A stretch of DNA of 28,496 bases from CAZECR01 sp964510495 (GCA_964510495.1 CAZECR010000013.1:1-28496), one strand, 5' to 3'; numbered from the stretch's first letter, positions 8,112-15,201 are shown. Notes: generated by a model not told the origin, from the sequence alone. Numbers and translations are program-made.

Positions 8112-8232
8112 AAAAAATACTTAAAAATAATGAGTCTACAATACCATTTTTATAAAAAAATCACAAATAAATTGGCTTGCTTAAATGGGCTACATATCGT
8201 ACAGTAGTCGGCATACTACCTAACACATTACT

Positions 8233-8721
8233 GTGACCACCCTTCATCTTATCGTTATTGGCCGGCTTAAAGAATCGTATTGGCAAGAAGCCGAGGCTGA
8301 ATATCTGAAACGCCTTTCCCCGTGGGCCGAAGTTGTTATTCACGAAATTAAAGAAGAGAGTTTTAATGAAAAAGATCCACCCGAACTCATTAAAGCTCGC
8401 GAAGCTGACAAGATCGTGGAGACGCTCGAAAAAATTAAAAATACTTTTGTTCTGGTGCTTGACGGACGGGGCCGCGCCATGAATTCCGTACAGCTTTCCA
8501 CCCTTATGACGACGTGGCGCGAAGAATTTCATGCGCTCACCGTTATTATCGGTGGTCCGCTCGGACTCGACGATACCATACTCGGTATCGGCAAACGACC
8601 TGGTGGTTTTGCCCTCTCATTATCAAACCTCACGTTTACTCATCAAATGGCCCGTGTTTTTTTGCTTGAGCAGCTGTATCGTGCTATGATGATCGCGGAT
8701 GGACGTAAATATCATTACTAA
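8233..8721 (+). CDS. rlmH: 23S rRNA (pseudouridine1915-N3)-methyltransferase RlmH
   Basis: An SPOUT-class methyltransferase that methylates pseudouridine 1915 in helix 69 of 23S rRNA on assembled ribosomes, using SAM. 162 residues, normal length. The C-terminal trefoil-knot motifs are clear: FVLVLDGRGRAMNS (about 74-87), VIIGGPLGLDD (about 104-114) and LSLSNLTFTHQMARVFLLEQLYRA (about 130-152), ending in the characteristic Tyr-His-Tyr. The start is GTG at 8233, with no SD; TTGCTT-17 nt-TACAGT lies about 25 nt upstream. It begins a likely operon with the pilin-like gene (3-nt gap) and trpS (10-nt gap). Confidence 0.96.
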   Translation: MTTLHLIVIGRLKESYWQEAEAEYLKRLSPWAEVVIHEIKEESFNEKDPPELIKAREADKIVETLEKIKNTFVLVLDGRGRAMNSVQLSTLMTTWREEFHALTVIIGGPLGLDDTILGIGKRPGGFALSLSNLTFTHQMARVFLLEQLYRAMMIADGRKYHY

Positions 8722-8724
8722 AAT

Positions 8725-9540
8725 ATGCATAAGCACGTACGGGGGTCGGCGCTTCTCGCCACCATGCTCATTACTGCGGTCGTGAGCGGGGCAATTGTTT
8801 ACAACTTGGAACACGATTTGTTCCAAAACGCCTTACAAGAAAATTATATTTTATATCAAAAAGAATTTGCTAATCAAAAACTAGCTTTGGATACGCTTCG
8901 ATTACGTCAAACAACTCAAAATCCTGATACCAACCCTGACTTTGGGGCGTTTTGCGCTGCCAACAAAGCACTGTCACCTAAAATTGTACAAACACCTACT
9001 GGCAAATTGGCGCTCAACTCCATTATCAGCGGCAAACTGACACTGCAGACCCCGGCTGGTGAAAAAATCTTGTCGGATACAATTAATCTGTACAGCGGCG
9101 CGGCTACCGTTACGCTTACCACAACCACAGTACCCACAGTTGCGCGCGTCTACATTCTTCCAAACGAAGACGGGCTTAATGGCACCGAAGAATTTCATTA
9201 TGTTGATACTGCCGCAAACACAGTAACAAGCATCAAAGTCCAATACGTGCACCCAACCACCACACTTGGCATCACCCTTCCTAACAAAAGCGTTATCGAT
9301 CTTGCCTACGAACCAACCAAAGGCATTATGGTAAATAACAAACTTGGTTTTGCGCTTCCAACGAACGCTCCAACCCTCACCATTTTGTTTGATAGCATCA
9401 GTAAAGATCTCAAAACCGTCTATTTTACTATGACCAATACCTACAGTTCAGCTTCCGCTATGCAGACCGGGCCATATGCGCTCAATCTCGCTACCAAAAA
9501 GATTACCTTACTTACAACTGCAACCGACATTCTTGAATAG
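8725..9540 (+). CDS. Type IV pilin-like/PilX-like secreted protein
   Basis: 271 residues. The N-terminus MHKHVRGSALLATMLITAVVSGAIV has a short basic leader ending in Arg-Gly, then one hydrophobic helix. This resembles a class III (prepilin) signal and the N-terminus of PilX-type minor pilins, although the residue at +5 is Leu rather than Glu. After the helix come a heptad-like stretch (about 30-65) and a Thr/Ser/Asn-rich beta-type domain, as in surface or pilus proteins. Family not certain; an ordinary membrane-anchored secreted protein is the alternative. It lies between rlmH and trpS with small gaps, so it is co-transcribed with translation-related genes. Confidence 0.65.
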   Translation: MHKHVRGSALLATMLITAVVSGAIVYNLEHDLFQNALQENYILYQKEFANQKLALDTLRLRQTTQNPDTNPDFGAFCAANKALSPKIVQTPTGKLALNSIISGKLTLQTPAGEKILSDTINLYSGAATVTLTTTTVPTVARVYILPNEDGLNGTEEFHYVDTAANTVTSIKVQYVHPTTTLGITLPNKSVIDLAYEPTKGIMVNNKLGFALPTNAPTLTILFDSISKDLKTVYFTMTNTYSSASAMQTGPYALNLATKKITLLTTATDILE

Positions 9541-9550
9541 CCATCTCCAT

Positions 9551-10534
9551 ATGACCAAACCTGTTATTTTTTCTGGCATCCAACCGACCGGCAACCTCCA
9601 CATTGGCAATTATTTAGGAGCTGTTAAAAATTGGGTGGAACTGCAAAACAGCGACAAATACGAATGCTTTTTCTTCATCGCTGATTACCACTCCCTTACC
9701 GGCCAAGATACTGCTGACGATCGTCGTAAAAAAATCTTGAACCTGGCAGCCGAAATCATAGCCCTTGGTGTCGACCCAGATCGCGTCACTTTTTTTGTAC
9801 AATCTCATATCCCTGAGCACACCGAATTGGCTTGGGTTTTTAACTGCATTACGCCGGTTGCCGAACTTGAACGCATGACCCAATTTAAAGACAAAGCAGC
9901 GCATCAGGAAAAAAATATTAATGCCGGACTGCTCACCTACCCTATTCTCCAGGTTGCCGATGTGCTCTTGTACCATGGAACGCTTGTACCGGTTGGCCAA
10001 GATCAAGTGCAACATATCGAGCTCATTCGCGTTATTGCTCGCGCATTTAACAAACGCTATGGCGAGTACTTTCCTGAAACCAAACATCTGCTTACCGAAA
10101 TTCCAAAAGTAATGAGCCTTTTGGAGCCAACTAAAAAAATGAGCAAATCGCTCGGCGCCGGGCATGTGATTGAACTGTGTGAAGATCAAAAGCAGATTGA
10201 AACGAAGCTTAAAAAAGCCGTAACGGCAACCGAAGGCGGAGCAGCTGCTCCTGGCGTACAAAATCTTTTGTTACTCCTCAAACAATTTGGCAGTAGCGAA
10301 ACCTATGAAACACTTGCCAAAGCGGAGAAAAATGGTACGATCCGTTATGGAGACCTCAAGCAAGAATTGGCAACTGCTATCGCCAATTACTTTGCAGATT
10401 TCCGTACTCGTCGGAGCGATCTTTTGGCTAACCCCAAAGAAATAGAAGCCATCCTCGCAAACGGGGCAGTTAAGGCGCAAAAAGTTGCAGCTAAAACCAT
10501 GCAGGACGTCCGAAAACTTGTTGGCATCCGCTAG
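9551..10534 (+). CDS. trpS: Tryptophanyl-tRNA synthetase
   Basis: Class Ic aminoacyl-tRNA synthetase that charges tRNA-Trp. 327 residues from the ATG at 9551, normal length. HIGH-type motif GNLHIGNYLGAVKNW near the N-terminus, the family sequence GLLTYPILQVADVLLY in the middle, VPVGQDQVQHIEL, and KMSKSLG as the KMSKS loop. I chose 9551 because the protein then begins MTKPVIFSGIQPTG as in homologues; longer in-frame starts would run into the preceding gene. There is no leader peptide or T-box in the 10-nt gap, so it seems to be transcribed with rlmH and the pilin-like gene. Confidence 0.97.
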   Translation: MTKPVIFSGIQPTGNLHIGNYLGAVKNWVELQNSDKYECFFFIADYHSLTGQDTADDRRKKILNLAAEIIALGVDPDRVTFFVQSHIPEHTELAWVFNCITPVAELERMTQFKDKAAHQEKNINAGLLTYPILQVADVLLYHGTLVPVGQDQVQHIELIRVIARAFNKRYGEYFPETKHLLTEIPKVMSLLEPTKKMSKSLGAGHVIELCEDQKQIETKLKKAVTATEGGAAAPGVQNLLLLLKQFGSSETYETLAKAEKNGTIRYGDLKQELATAIANYFADFRTRRSDLLANPKEIEAILANGAVKAQKVAAKTMQDVRKLVGIR

Positions 10535-10546
10535 TTCTTTAAAAAA

Positions 10547-10598
10547 TTCCGTTAAGGAAAAGAGTTGTTTTTTAAGACGGCTTTTTTCCTCAACGGAA
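10547..10598 (+). promoter_or_regulatory. 5' UTR hairpin before the hydroxylase-like gene
   Basis: TTCCGTTAAGGAAAAG (10547-10562) is complementary, with one mismatch and a small bulge, to CTTTTTTCCTCAACGGAA (10581-10598). On the plus strand it is followed by A-rich sequence, not T, so it does not look like a trpS terminator. It precedes the SD CTGGAGG. Confidence 0.5.
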
Positions 10599-10618
10599 AA
10601 AACTACCTGGAGGTTGTC

Positions 10619-11383
10619 ATGCTACAAAAACCGCGTCGACAGAACCCGAAACCGAGAACGCTTCTCGAGGTGCAGGGCGTTGTGTTCCTGCGCTTTACGT
10701 CAGCTTTGCTCCTTACCGGCGCTTGCTGGTGGATCTGGACTCGAGCCCGCCTTGGCTCATTGCAGTGGTGGGAGGCCCTGCTCTTCGCACTTCTGGTGCT
10801 TTTCGTCTCGCCTACGGAGCTTCTCGCGCACAAATACGGACTCCACCACCTACCCCGGACTATCACTGTCTGGGGCTACACTATCGAGCTCCCAGACACA
10901 AGCTCTGCCCGGCATCACCGGCTTCACCACCGGAAACAAGCCCGTGTGGAGTGGATTTTTATTCCGCTGATGGCCGCACTCCTGGTCGTATTCGGCCTCA
11001 CTGGAATCGGCGTGCTCCTGAGCACGTTCACCAGTTTTCCCCTGGTTGCGGCGGCCGACATTTGCACCTTCGTCTTTCTCAGAGTCCTTTGGGAAGAGGA
11101 GATGCACTACCTGGCGCACTGCAGTTCCTACAAGCCAGAAGTCGGCACACTCTGGGCGCGCTACGTGGTGAGGGTAACAACCCCACACAAGCGCCATCAC
11201 CAGCGCAACGAAAAATTCAACTGGGAAGTGAGCACCTTGTGGCGTTGGGCCGACTGGCTCTACGGACTCTGGCAGCGCTACCGGGGGCGCCTCGCCACTC
11301 CCGACATTCCACTCTCGCACACGACTGATACCCTCGGCGTCGAGATCGACGACGAAGGGTACGTGATTAAGCAGGCTGCCTAG
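10619..11383 (+). CDS. Membrane fatty-acid hydroxylase/sterol-desaturase-like di-iron protein
   Basis: 254 residues from the ATG at 10619, preceded by a strong SD (CTGGAGG). Hydrophobic segments at about 24-42, 50-67 and 112-165 alternate with His clusters typical of membrane di-iron hydroxylases: HKYGLHH (about 72-78), HHRLHH (about 100-105), HYLAH (HxxxH, about 178) and HKRHH (HxxHH, about 204). This spacing fits the fatty-acid hydroxylase superfamily, which includes sterol desaturases and carotenoid hydroxylases. Substrate unknown. The gene is much G+C-richer than the trpS and DUF5671-like neighbours and has its own leader hairpin, so acquisition is likely (inference). A lipid-modifying oxygenase would be unexpected in a reduced Patescibacteria genome, where it might act on host-derived lipids. 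Confidence 0.75.
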   Translation: MLQKPRRQNPKPRTLLEVQGVVFLRFTSALLLTGACWWIWTRARLGSLQWWEALLFALLVLFVSPTELLAHKYGLHHLPRTITVWGYTIELPDTSSARHHRLHHRKQARVEWIFIPLMAALLVVFGLTGIGVLLSTFTSFPLVAAADICTFVFLRVLWEEEMHYLAHCSSYKPEVGTLWARYVVRVTTPHKRHHQRNEKFNWEVSTLWRWADWLYGLWQRYRGRLATPDIPLSHTTDTLGVEIDDEGYVIKQAA

Positions 11384-11390
11384 CCTTCAC

Positions 11391-11412
11391 CGGCCGATTG
11401 GGGGATCGGCCG
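11391..11412 (+). other. GC-rich hairpin after the hydroxylase-like gene
   Basis: CGGCCGAT (11391-11398) pairs perfectly with ATCGGCCG (11405-11412). It is placed like a terminator but is followed by C-rich sequence rather than a T-run, so termination efficiency is doubtful. Confidence 0.5.
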
Positions 11413-11452
11413 CGCCCCTCCCCTCTTGCAAAATTGTATAGTACGCAAAGAT

Positions 11453-11923
11453 ATGGAAGCAGATATTTTTTCTCTTATTGCTGTTGGCGGTCGACTGCTA
11501 ATCGTACTCATCATTATTTTTATAATCATTTATTCTTTAAGCAAACTTTTTATGGACAACACTGTCCCCACGACCAACAAAGTAGCGCTCATCAAAACAT
11601 TATATCTCTATCTTGTTTCATTTGTTGCGCTCATGATGCTGGTAATCTCTGCTGTTGATTTACTAAACATTGTTCTAAAAACTTTCATCTTTACCAAAGC
11701 CGACAGTTACACCTACTATCCTGCCACTACTCCCTGCCTGCCTGGCGCCACAACCACCTATGAAGGTAAAGACTGCGCGACTGCCGCACTTGACGCCAAA
11801 AAATCTGACGAAGAAAATCGCGTGAGCCAACGTCAGCGCGACCTCGTCCGTGACATTTCTATGCTCGTTGTCGGCATCCCGCTTTTTGCCTTTCACTGGC
11901 GTTTGACCCGCAGAAAAGAATAA
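11453..11923 (+). CDS. DUF5671-like small membrane protein
   Basis: 156 residues from the ATG at 11453. Three hydrophobic segments: about 9-31 (VGGRLLIVLIIIFIIIYSLSK), 48-73 (LYLYLVSFVALMMLVISAVDLLN) and 133-147 (DISMLVVGIPLFAFHWRL). The LYLYLVSFVALMML...VDLLN block and the RDISML..GIPLFAFHWRL end resemble DUF5671 proteins, which are frequent in Patescibacteria; the function of that family is unknown. The ATG is 10 nt after a TATAGT box (11437-11442) with no SD, so the mRNA is probably leaderless. The longer upstream start is less likely. It converges on the 127-residue gene across a shared terminator. Confidence 0.7.
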   Translation: MEADIFSLIAVGGRLLIVLIIIFIIIYSLSKLFMDNTVPTTNKVALIKTLYLYLVSFVALMMLVISAVDLLNIVLKTFIFTKADSYTYYPATTPCLPGATTTYEGKDCATAALDAKKSDEENRVSQRQRDLVRDISMLVVGIPLFAFHWRLTRRKE

Positions 11924-11944
11924 GAAGTATTGCGATTAACAAAA

Positions 11945-11972
11945 AACGGTCTCGAGTATCGAGGCCGTTTTT
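11945..11972. terminator. Bidirectional terminator
   Basis: ACGGTCTCGA pairs with TCGAGGCCGT with one G-T mismatch around a 3-nt loop, flanked by A- and T-runs. It separates the convergent genes ending at 11923 and 11983. Confidence 0.8.
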
Positions 11973-11982
11973 TAATGGTATT

Positions 11983-12366
11983 TTATGAAGCTGAAACATT
12001 TTGTTTAGCCGCCTCAAGATCAATCGCATCAATCTCCTTAACTGCAGCAGCTGCATCGTTACCAGTATGTGTTTCGATTTTCTCTATGGCGCTATCATAT
12101 TCTTTGTCTGCAGCATCCATTTGTTTCAGCATTGTCTGATAAGCTTGTACATATTCAGGATTCTTTTCGTCGATAGTAACTCCGAGCTCTTCAAAGGTGT
12201 CGTCGATCTTACCCTGAATTTTTGCTTTGATTTCGCGAACCATTTCGGCGGTGAGTTCTGGCGCACTACTTACATACTCAAGTAATTCCTGCTTGAAATC
12301 TTCTTCAAGCGTGAGGCTGGTAATTTGGGCAATGACCTGGTCTTTAGTAATGGTTAGCGTTGCCAT
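11983..12366 (-). CDS. Hypothetical acidic helical protein
   Basis: A 127-residue acidic protein, probably all helical, with no cysteine, membrane segment or signal peptide. The N-terminal part (residues 5-50, ITKDQVIAQITSLTLEEDF onwards) looks like small amphipathic helices; residues 78-115 are Ala/Asp/Glu-rich. It starts 38 nt after the end of the 314-residue gene and is probably co-transcribed with it. No family recognised. The short intergenic gap contains no SD-like sequence that I can see. Confidence 0.7.
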   Translation of the reverse strand: MATLTITKDQVIAQITSLTLEEDFKQELLEYVSSAPELTAEMVREIKAKIQGKIDDTFEELGVTIDEKNPEYVQAYQTMLKQMDAADKEYDSAIEKIETHTGNDAAAAVKEIDAIDLEAAKQNVSAS

Positions 12367-12404
12367 AGTGATTATGTAAGAGTAGAGAAGAAAAATTATG
12401 TAGT

Positions 12405-13349
12405 TTATTTTGCAAAATAAGCATCAAGCTCATCAGTCACAGAAGGTGCTTCTGCCTTCTTAAAAAAATCTGTAAGACTAATAAGCGCGTCAAGCTGCTT
12501 AACCCGTTCTTCGCGTTTTTTTCTTAATTCGGCGCTCTTCTGCTCTACTGCACCGAGGGCATTTGCCTGTACTTCAACCATTGCCCGACGTAATTTATTA
12601 ATAGCTGAGAAAAAACCATCCTTGGCGCTTTCATATTTGTCAGAGCAAAATTCAGCAGCTTTTGTAGCCAATTCAGTAGCGCTATTCCATTTTTCAAGTG
12701 CTTTTTCTACCACCGCTACTTTAGCAGCTACCGCAACATCTCCAACCGCTTCAGCGCCTTTTTTGACAGCGCGACCACCCGCCATAGCGGCTTCACCACC
12801 TTTTTGAACAGCAAATTTACCTACGCGATATCCGCCGTAGGCTGTAGCAGCTACTCCAAAAACTGCGGCACCAGCAGCTATTGTAGCACCTTTAGCGGCT
12901 ACTTTAGCGCCTTTAACTGCAACATCAGCGGTTACTTCGGCACCTTTTTTAATCCCGCGACCACCAGCATACAAAGCTTCTTTGCCAGCAACGTCGGGGG
13001 CTAATATAACTACTTGAGCTACTTCACCAATCATTTTAGCACTTCGTCCTAAAACTCCTACTGTACCTCTCAATTTAGAGCCTACTTTCTCCTTTCTTCG
13101 TTTTGTAGCATCTTTAATACGGTCTAAGGCAGATCCATTGCCACGCACTTCGTTACCTTCAAAATTTGCCAAAGATACTTCGTCTCCTTCAGCTGGAAGA
13201 CCAGCTTCGTTGTCTCCACCCATATCCGGAGCCCCTGTGACCTCGGTATCTGCACCAAGTATCAGTGTGTCTTGCTGATCAATCGGTTTTGCATCGGTAT
13301 CGATTTCACCCGTGACCACTTCTTTTGGGAGTCCATTTTCTAAGGACAT
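12405..13349 (-). CDS. Low-complexity Ala/Gly/Val/Lys-rich protein
   Basis: 314 residues in three parts. Residues 1-75 are acidic and disordered. Residues 76-215 are dominated by Ala, Gly, Val and Lys, with near-repeats around RGIKKGAEVTADVAVKG and GRAVKKGAEAVGDVAVA, resembling amphipathic 11-residue-type helices as in membrane-associating or LEA-like proteins. Residues 216-314 are charged coiled coil. No signal peptide. Function unknown; surface-active or membrane-peripheral roles are guesses. Expression is probably strong: a consensus promoter TTGACA-17-TATACT lies at 13378-13406. The start codon sits inside a 6-bp hairpin (13346-13360). Confidence 0.75.
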   Translation of the reverse strand: MSLENGLPKEVVTGEIDTDAKPIDQQDTLILGADTEVTGAPDMGGDNEAGLPAEGDEVSLANFEGNEVRGNGSALDRIKDATKRRKEKVGSKLRGTVGVLGRSAKMIGEVAQVVILAPDVAGKEALYAGGRGIKKGAEVTADVAVKGAKVAAKGATIAAGAAVFGVAATAYGGYRVGKFAVQKGGEAAMAGGRAVKKGAEAVGDVAVAAKVAVVEKALEKWNSATELATKAAEFCSDKYESAKDGFFSAINKLRRAMVEVQANALGAVEQKSAELRKKREERVKQLDALISLTDFFKKAEAPSVTDELDAYFAK

Positions 13350-13360
13350 ACGAAGTATGT
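13346..13360 (-). promoter_or_regulatory. Hairpin enclosing the start codon of the 314-residue gene
   Basis: On the minus strand ACATAC-TTC-GTATGT is a perfect 6-bp stem with a 3-nt loop, and the ATG start lies in its 3' arm. No SD is present. It may control translation initiation. Confidence 0.5.
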
Positions 13361-13377
13361 TAGGTTAATATGGACTT

Positions 13378-13406
13378 AGTATAGCACAAAAAAGCGATTT
13401 TGTCAA
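13378..13406 (-). promoter_or_regulatory. Consensus promoter of the 314/127-residue gene pair
   Basis: Minus-strand TTGACA (plus 13401-13406), a 17-nt spacer and TATACT (plus 13378-13383). Confidence 0.8.
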
Positions 13407-13435
13407 TGGCATTTTTATCCATTTTTTAGCCAAAT

Positions 13436-13464
13436 TGTACCAATTAAAGGCAACCGGGTATACT
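13436..13464 (+). promoter_or_regulatory. Promoter of the kinase-like gene
   Basis: TTGTAC (13436-13441), 17-18 nt, TATACT (about 13459-13464); a start near 13471 would leave about 20 nt of leader. A TATAGA at 13473-13478 is a second possible -10 box. Confidence 0.45.
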
Positions 13465-13491
13465 ACACTCACTATAGAATTGTAAGTGCCT

Positions 13492-14793
13492 ATGATGCAT
13501 GCCACAAAAAATAATCTTCACATCCACGAGCACCGTTTTACAGCCACACCTCAATTTGAACCTAATGACGTGGCAGCATTTTTGAAGTGCTTAGACGCAT
13601 TCGCAACAGAAGCAACCAGGGTAATTCGAGACAACAAAAAACTTTTTCGGGACAGAAGCGCTTTTCTTATTCTCTGGGGTGCTGATAATGGTGTTATGGA
13701 AAAAATGAGCACGCCGGTACTTGCGGCTACACACCAAAAAATAGACAGTCTCGCAACTCATACAAAAAAACAACTTCTCCAGCAAATCCGATCCAATTCT
13801 TTTGCGACATTTTTATATAACGAGCTTGCTTCACTGCAGTTGTTTACAAAAAAAGACATTCCGCTCATTCATCAAAAAATTAAAGCTGAACTTGCCGCAC
13901 ACGCCAAGCTACCCAGCATTACCTCGAAGAGTATTACTGAATTTATCTGGCAAACAATCCTGCTGAGTCTCAAAAATAAAGCCAACCACTACGTACGAAG
14001 AAAAATCGTGCACACAATGACAACTGGCATTGGCAATGCTGATCGCATAGCTGTGGCGGTTTCTTCTATTCCGGGCCACAGCAACCTTATCCGCCTGATA
14101 ACTTTAAACGGTCACAAAATGATCGCTCGCAGCGAACGGCGTGCCTATAAAAATTCTGGCAAACAAAATAGCGCTGCATACATCAAAGCACTTGAAAAAT
14201 ATACTGCACTGCCCCGAAACAAACACGTCATACCAATTCTGGGGTATGATCATGAAGCAAATATATTGCTGGTGCCCGAACTGAGCGGCCTTTACGCTGC
14301 GACTGACATACTTACAACACGACCCTCTACAGCTGACGCTCTCAAACTTCTCAAGGATTGCATGCTCGGGGCGACCCATCTGATTAAGCACGGACTTGTA
14401 CTCCAAGATATAAAAATCGCCCAGCTTATGGGCGAGTACAAAAACGGAGTCCTTAAACGCGGCCTCCTCATTGACCCCGAGGGACTCTACTTGGCCAATA
14501 CGACTATTAATATTCGTTTTTATCCGCGCAGCCCTGAGTACCACCCGCCGGAAGTACGAGAACTCATTAGTGCCAACAAACCTAACCCGAGCATTATTCG
14601 CCCGGCCGAGATGGTATATCAATTCGGCGTATGTTTAAAATATTTAACAGAAGCAACCGCTTCACTTACTAAAAAAACCAAACAAGCACTACTCAAAACC
14701 GCCGAGCAGATGACTCTGAGTGACCCGCTACTGCGGCCGACGTTATTGCAGGCTACAAAAATTATTGTACCAATTATTAAAAAAATAAGGTGA
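13492..14793 (+). CDS. Divergent protein-kinase-fold protein
   Basis: 433 residues from the ATG at 13492 (GTG at 13486 is possible). Residues ~1-185 have no family I recognise. From about residue 185 the order of elements follows a protein kinase: beta3-like GHKMIARSE, LLVPELSG hinge, GLVLQDIKIAQLM in the position of HRDxKxxN, LLIDPEG in place of DFG, EYHPPEV as APE-like, YQFGVCLKYL as the F-helix, and DPLLRPTLLQA as the C-terminal Arg motif. The catalytic Asp and Lys and the DFG Asp are kept, but His-Arg become Leu-Gln, the Asn becomes Gln, and Phe-Gly become Pro-Glu. It may be a pseudokinase or a divergent active kinase. It is cytoplasmic, with no membrane segment, and divergent from the Ala-rich protein gene. 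The family call is inference from motif order. Confidence 0.6.
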   Translation: MMHATKNNLHIHEHRFTATPQFEPNDVAAFLKCLDAFATEATRVIRDNKKLFRDRSAFLILWGADNGVMEKMSTPVLAATHQKIDSLATHTKKQLLQQIRSNSFATFLYNELASLQLFTKKDIPLIHQKIKAELAAHAKLPSITSKSITEFIWQTILLSLKNKANHYVRRKIVHTMTTGIGNADRIAVAVSSIPGHSNLIRLITLNGHKMIARSERRAYKNSGKQNSAAYIKALEKYTALPRNKHVIPILGYDHEANILLVPELSGLYAATDILTTRPSTADALKLLKDCMLGATHLIKHGLVLQDIKIAQLMGEYKNGVLKRGLLIDPEGLYLANTTINIRFYPRSPEYHPPEVRELISANKPNPSIIRPAEMVYQFGVCLKYLTEATASLTKKTKQALLKTAEQMTLSDPLLRPTLLQATKIIVPIIKKIR

Positions 14794-14794
14794 T

Positions 14795-14823
14795 TTGACG
14801 AGTCACATAAAACGCAGTATACT
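14795..14823 (+). promoter_or_regulatory. Promoter of the Asn leader/tRNA-Asn unit
   Basis: TTGACG (14795-14800), 17 nt, TATACT (14818-14823). The leader ATG follows 6 nt after the -10 box, so transcription should begin at or within a base or two of the AUG. Confidence 0.8.
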
Positions 14824-14829
14824 TGTCAT

Positions 14830-14883
14830 ATGAAAAAATTTGCCAACAATAATAATCGCAATAATAATCCTTGTTTGAACTAG
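14830..14883 (+). CDS. Asparagine-rich leader peptide of an attenuator
   Basis: A 17-codon ORF, MKKFANNNNRNNNPCLN, with Asn at residues 6-9, 11-13 and 17 (six AAT and two AAC codons). It is leaderless: no SD, with the ATG 6 nt after the -10 box. The TAG stop (14881-14883) directly abuts the antiterminator arm GGGCGAGT. This is the design of amino-acid leader peptides (compare the trp, his and pheST leaders), where ribosome stalling at scarce-tRNA codons sets the fold of the downstream RNA. The only gene directly downstream is tRNA-Asn(GUU) at 14962. I infer that charged tRNA-Asn levels control its own transcription. It has no role as a protein beyond being translated. Confidence 0.8.
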   Translation: MKKFANNNNRNNNPCLN

Positions 14884-14933
14884 GGCGAGTTTTCTTATCA
14901 AAAAATAGGACTCTCCCTTTGGAGAGTCTTTTT
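14869..14933 (+). promoter_or_regulatory. Transcription attenuator between the Asn leader peptide and tRNA-Asn
   Basis: Four segments can be drawn. Segment 1 CCTTGT (14869-14874) pairs with segment 2 ACTAGG (14879-14884) except for one U-U. Segment 2 GGGCGAGT (14883-14890) pairs 7 of 8 with segment 3 ACTCTCCC (14910-14917), extendable by U-G, U-G and U-A pairs. Segment 3 GACTCTCC (14909-14916) pairs perfectly with segment 4 GGAGAGTC (14921-14928), followed by TTTTT (14929-14933). The last two folds exclude each other. A ribosome reaching the stop codon would cover segment 2 and allow termination; one stalled on the Asn run would block segment 1 and free segment 2 for antitermination. Confidence 0.75.
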
Positions 14934-14961
14934 AATTAAGCAGTAGACACAAACAATTTAT

Positions 14962-15033
14962 TCCCGGGTAGTTGAGCGGTACAACGCCACGCTGTTAACG
15001 TGGATTTCGCTGGTTCGATCCCAGCCCCGGGAG
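14962..15033 (+). tRNA. tRNA-Asn (GUU anticodon)
   Basis: A complete cloverleaf: acceptor TCCCGGG/CCCGGGA, D arm GTTG-AGCGGTA-CAAC, anticodon arm CCACG-CTGTTAA-CGTGG with anticodon GTT, variable ATTTC, T arm GCTGG-TTCGATC-CCAGC, discriminator G. CCA is not encoded (CTG follows), so it must be added by CCA-transferase. No separate promoter is evident in the 28 nt between the attenuator T-run and the tRNA, so it should be read from the leader promoter at 14795. Its 3' portion has two degraded partial copies downstream (15740-15782 and 16885-16925), pointing to repeated use of this gene as an integration target. Confidence 0.95.
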
Positions 15034-15066
15034 CTGAAATTACTTTAAAAAAATACAAAACAAAAA

Positions 15067-15122
15067 GCAGGCCTCCACTATTACTTCTATCTAAACTACA
15101 AGTAATGGTGGATGGGGCCTGC
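15067..15122 (-). terminator. Long bulged hairpin terminator of the 15202-15543 gene
   Basis: Minus strand: base stem GCAGGCC/GGCCTGC, a CCAT bulge on the 5' side, an upper stem CCAC-C-ATTACTT/AAGTAAT-A-GTGG, a loop, then a T-run. The base arms are identical to those of the hairpin at 25604-25660, while the upper stem differs in sequence but still pairs. Confidence 0.75.
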
Positions 15123-15201
15123 TTTGCAAATCCCATCCGCCGAGCATTCGGAAGTGGGAAGGGTTGAAAAAACGATGGCGGACGGTGAAGACGGACGACG
15201 G

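Noticed and set aside
10547..10598. Rho-independent terminator of trpS
   Set aside because: The stem is followed by A-rich sequence on the plus strand; the T-run is only on the other side, with no minus-strand gene to end there.
10485..11328. Other-frame ORFs inside the hydroxylase-like gene
   Set aside because: Only the 10619 frame shows hydrophobic segments with ordered His clusters and a properly placed SD.
14909..14933. Hairpin read as a simple terminator of the kinase-like gene
   Set aside because: A consensus promoter and the Asn-rich ORF lie between that gene and the hairpin, and an alternative antiterminator pairing exists; attenuation explains more. It may still also stop kinase read-through.
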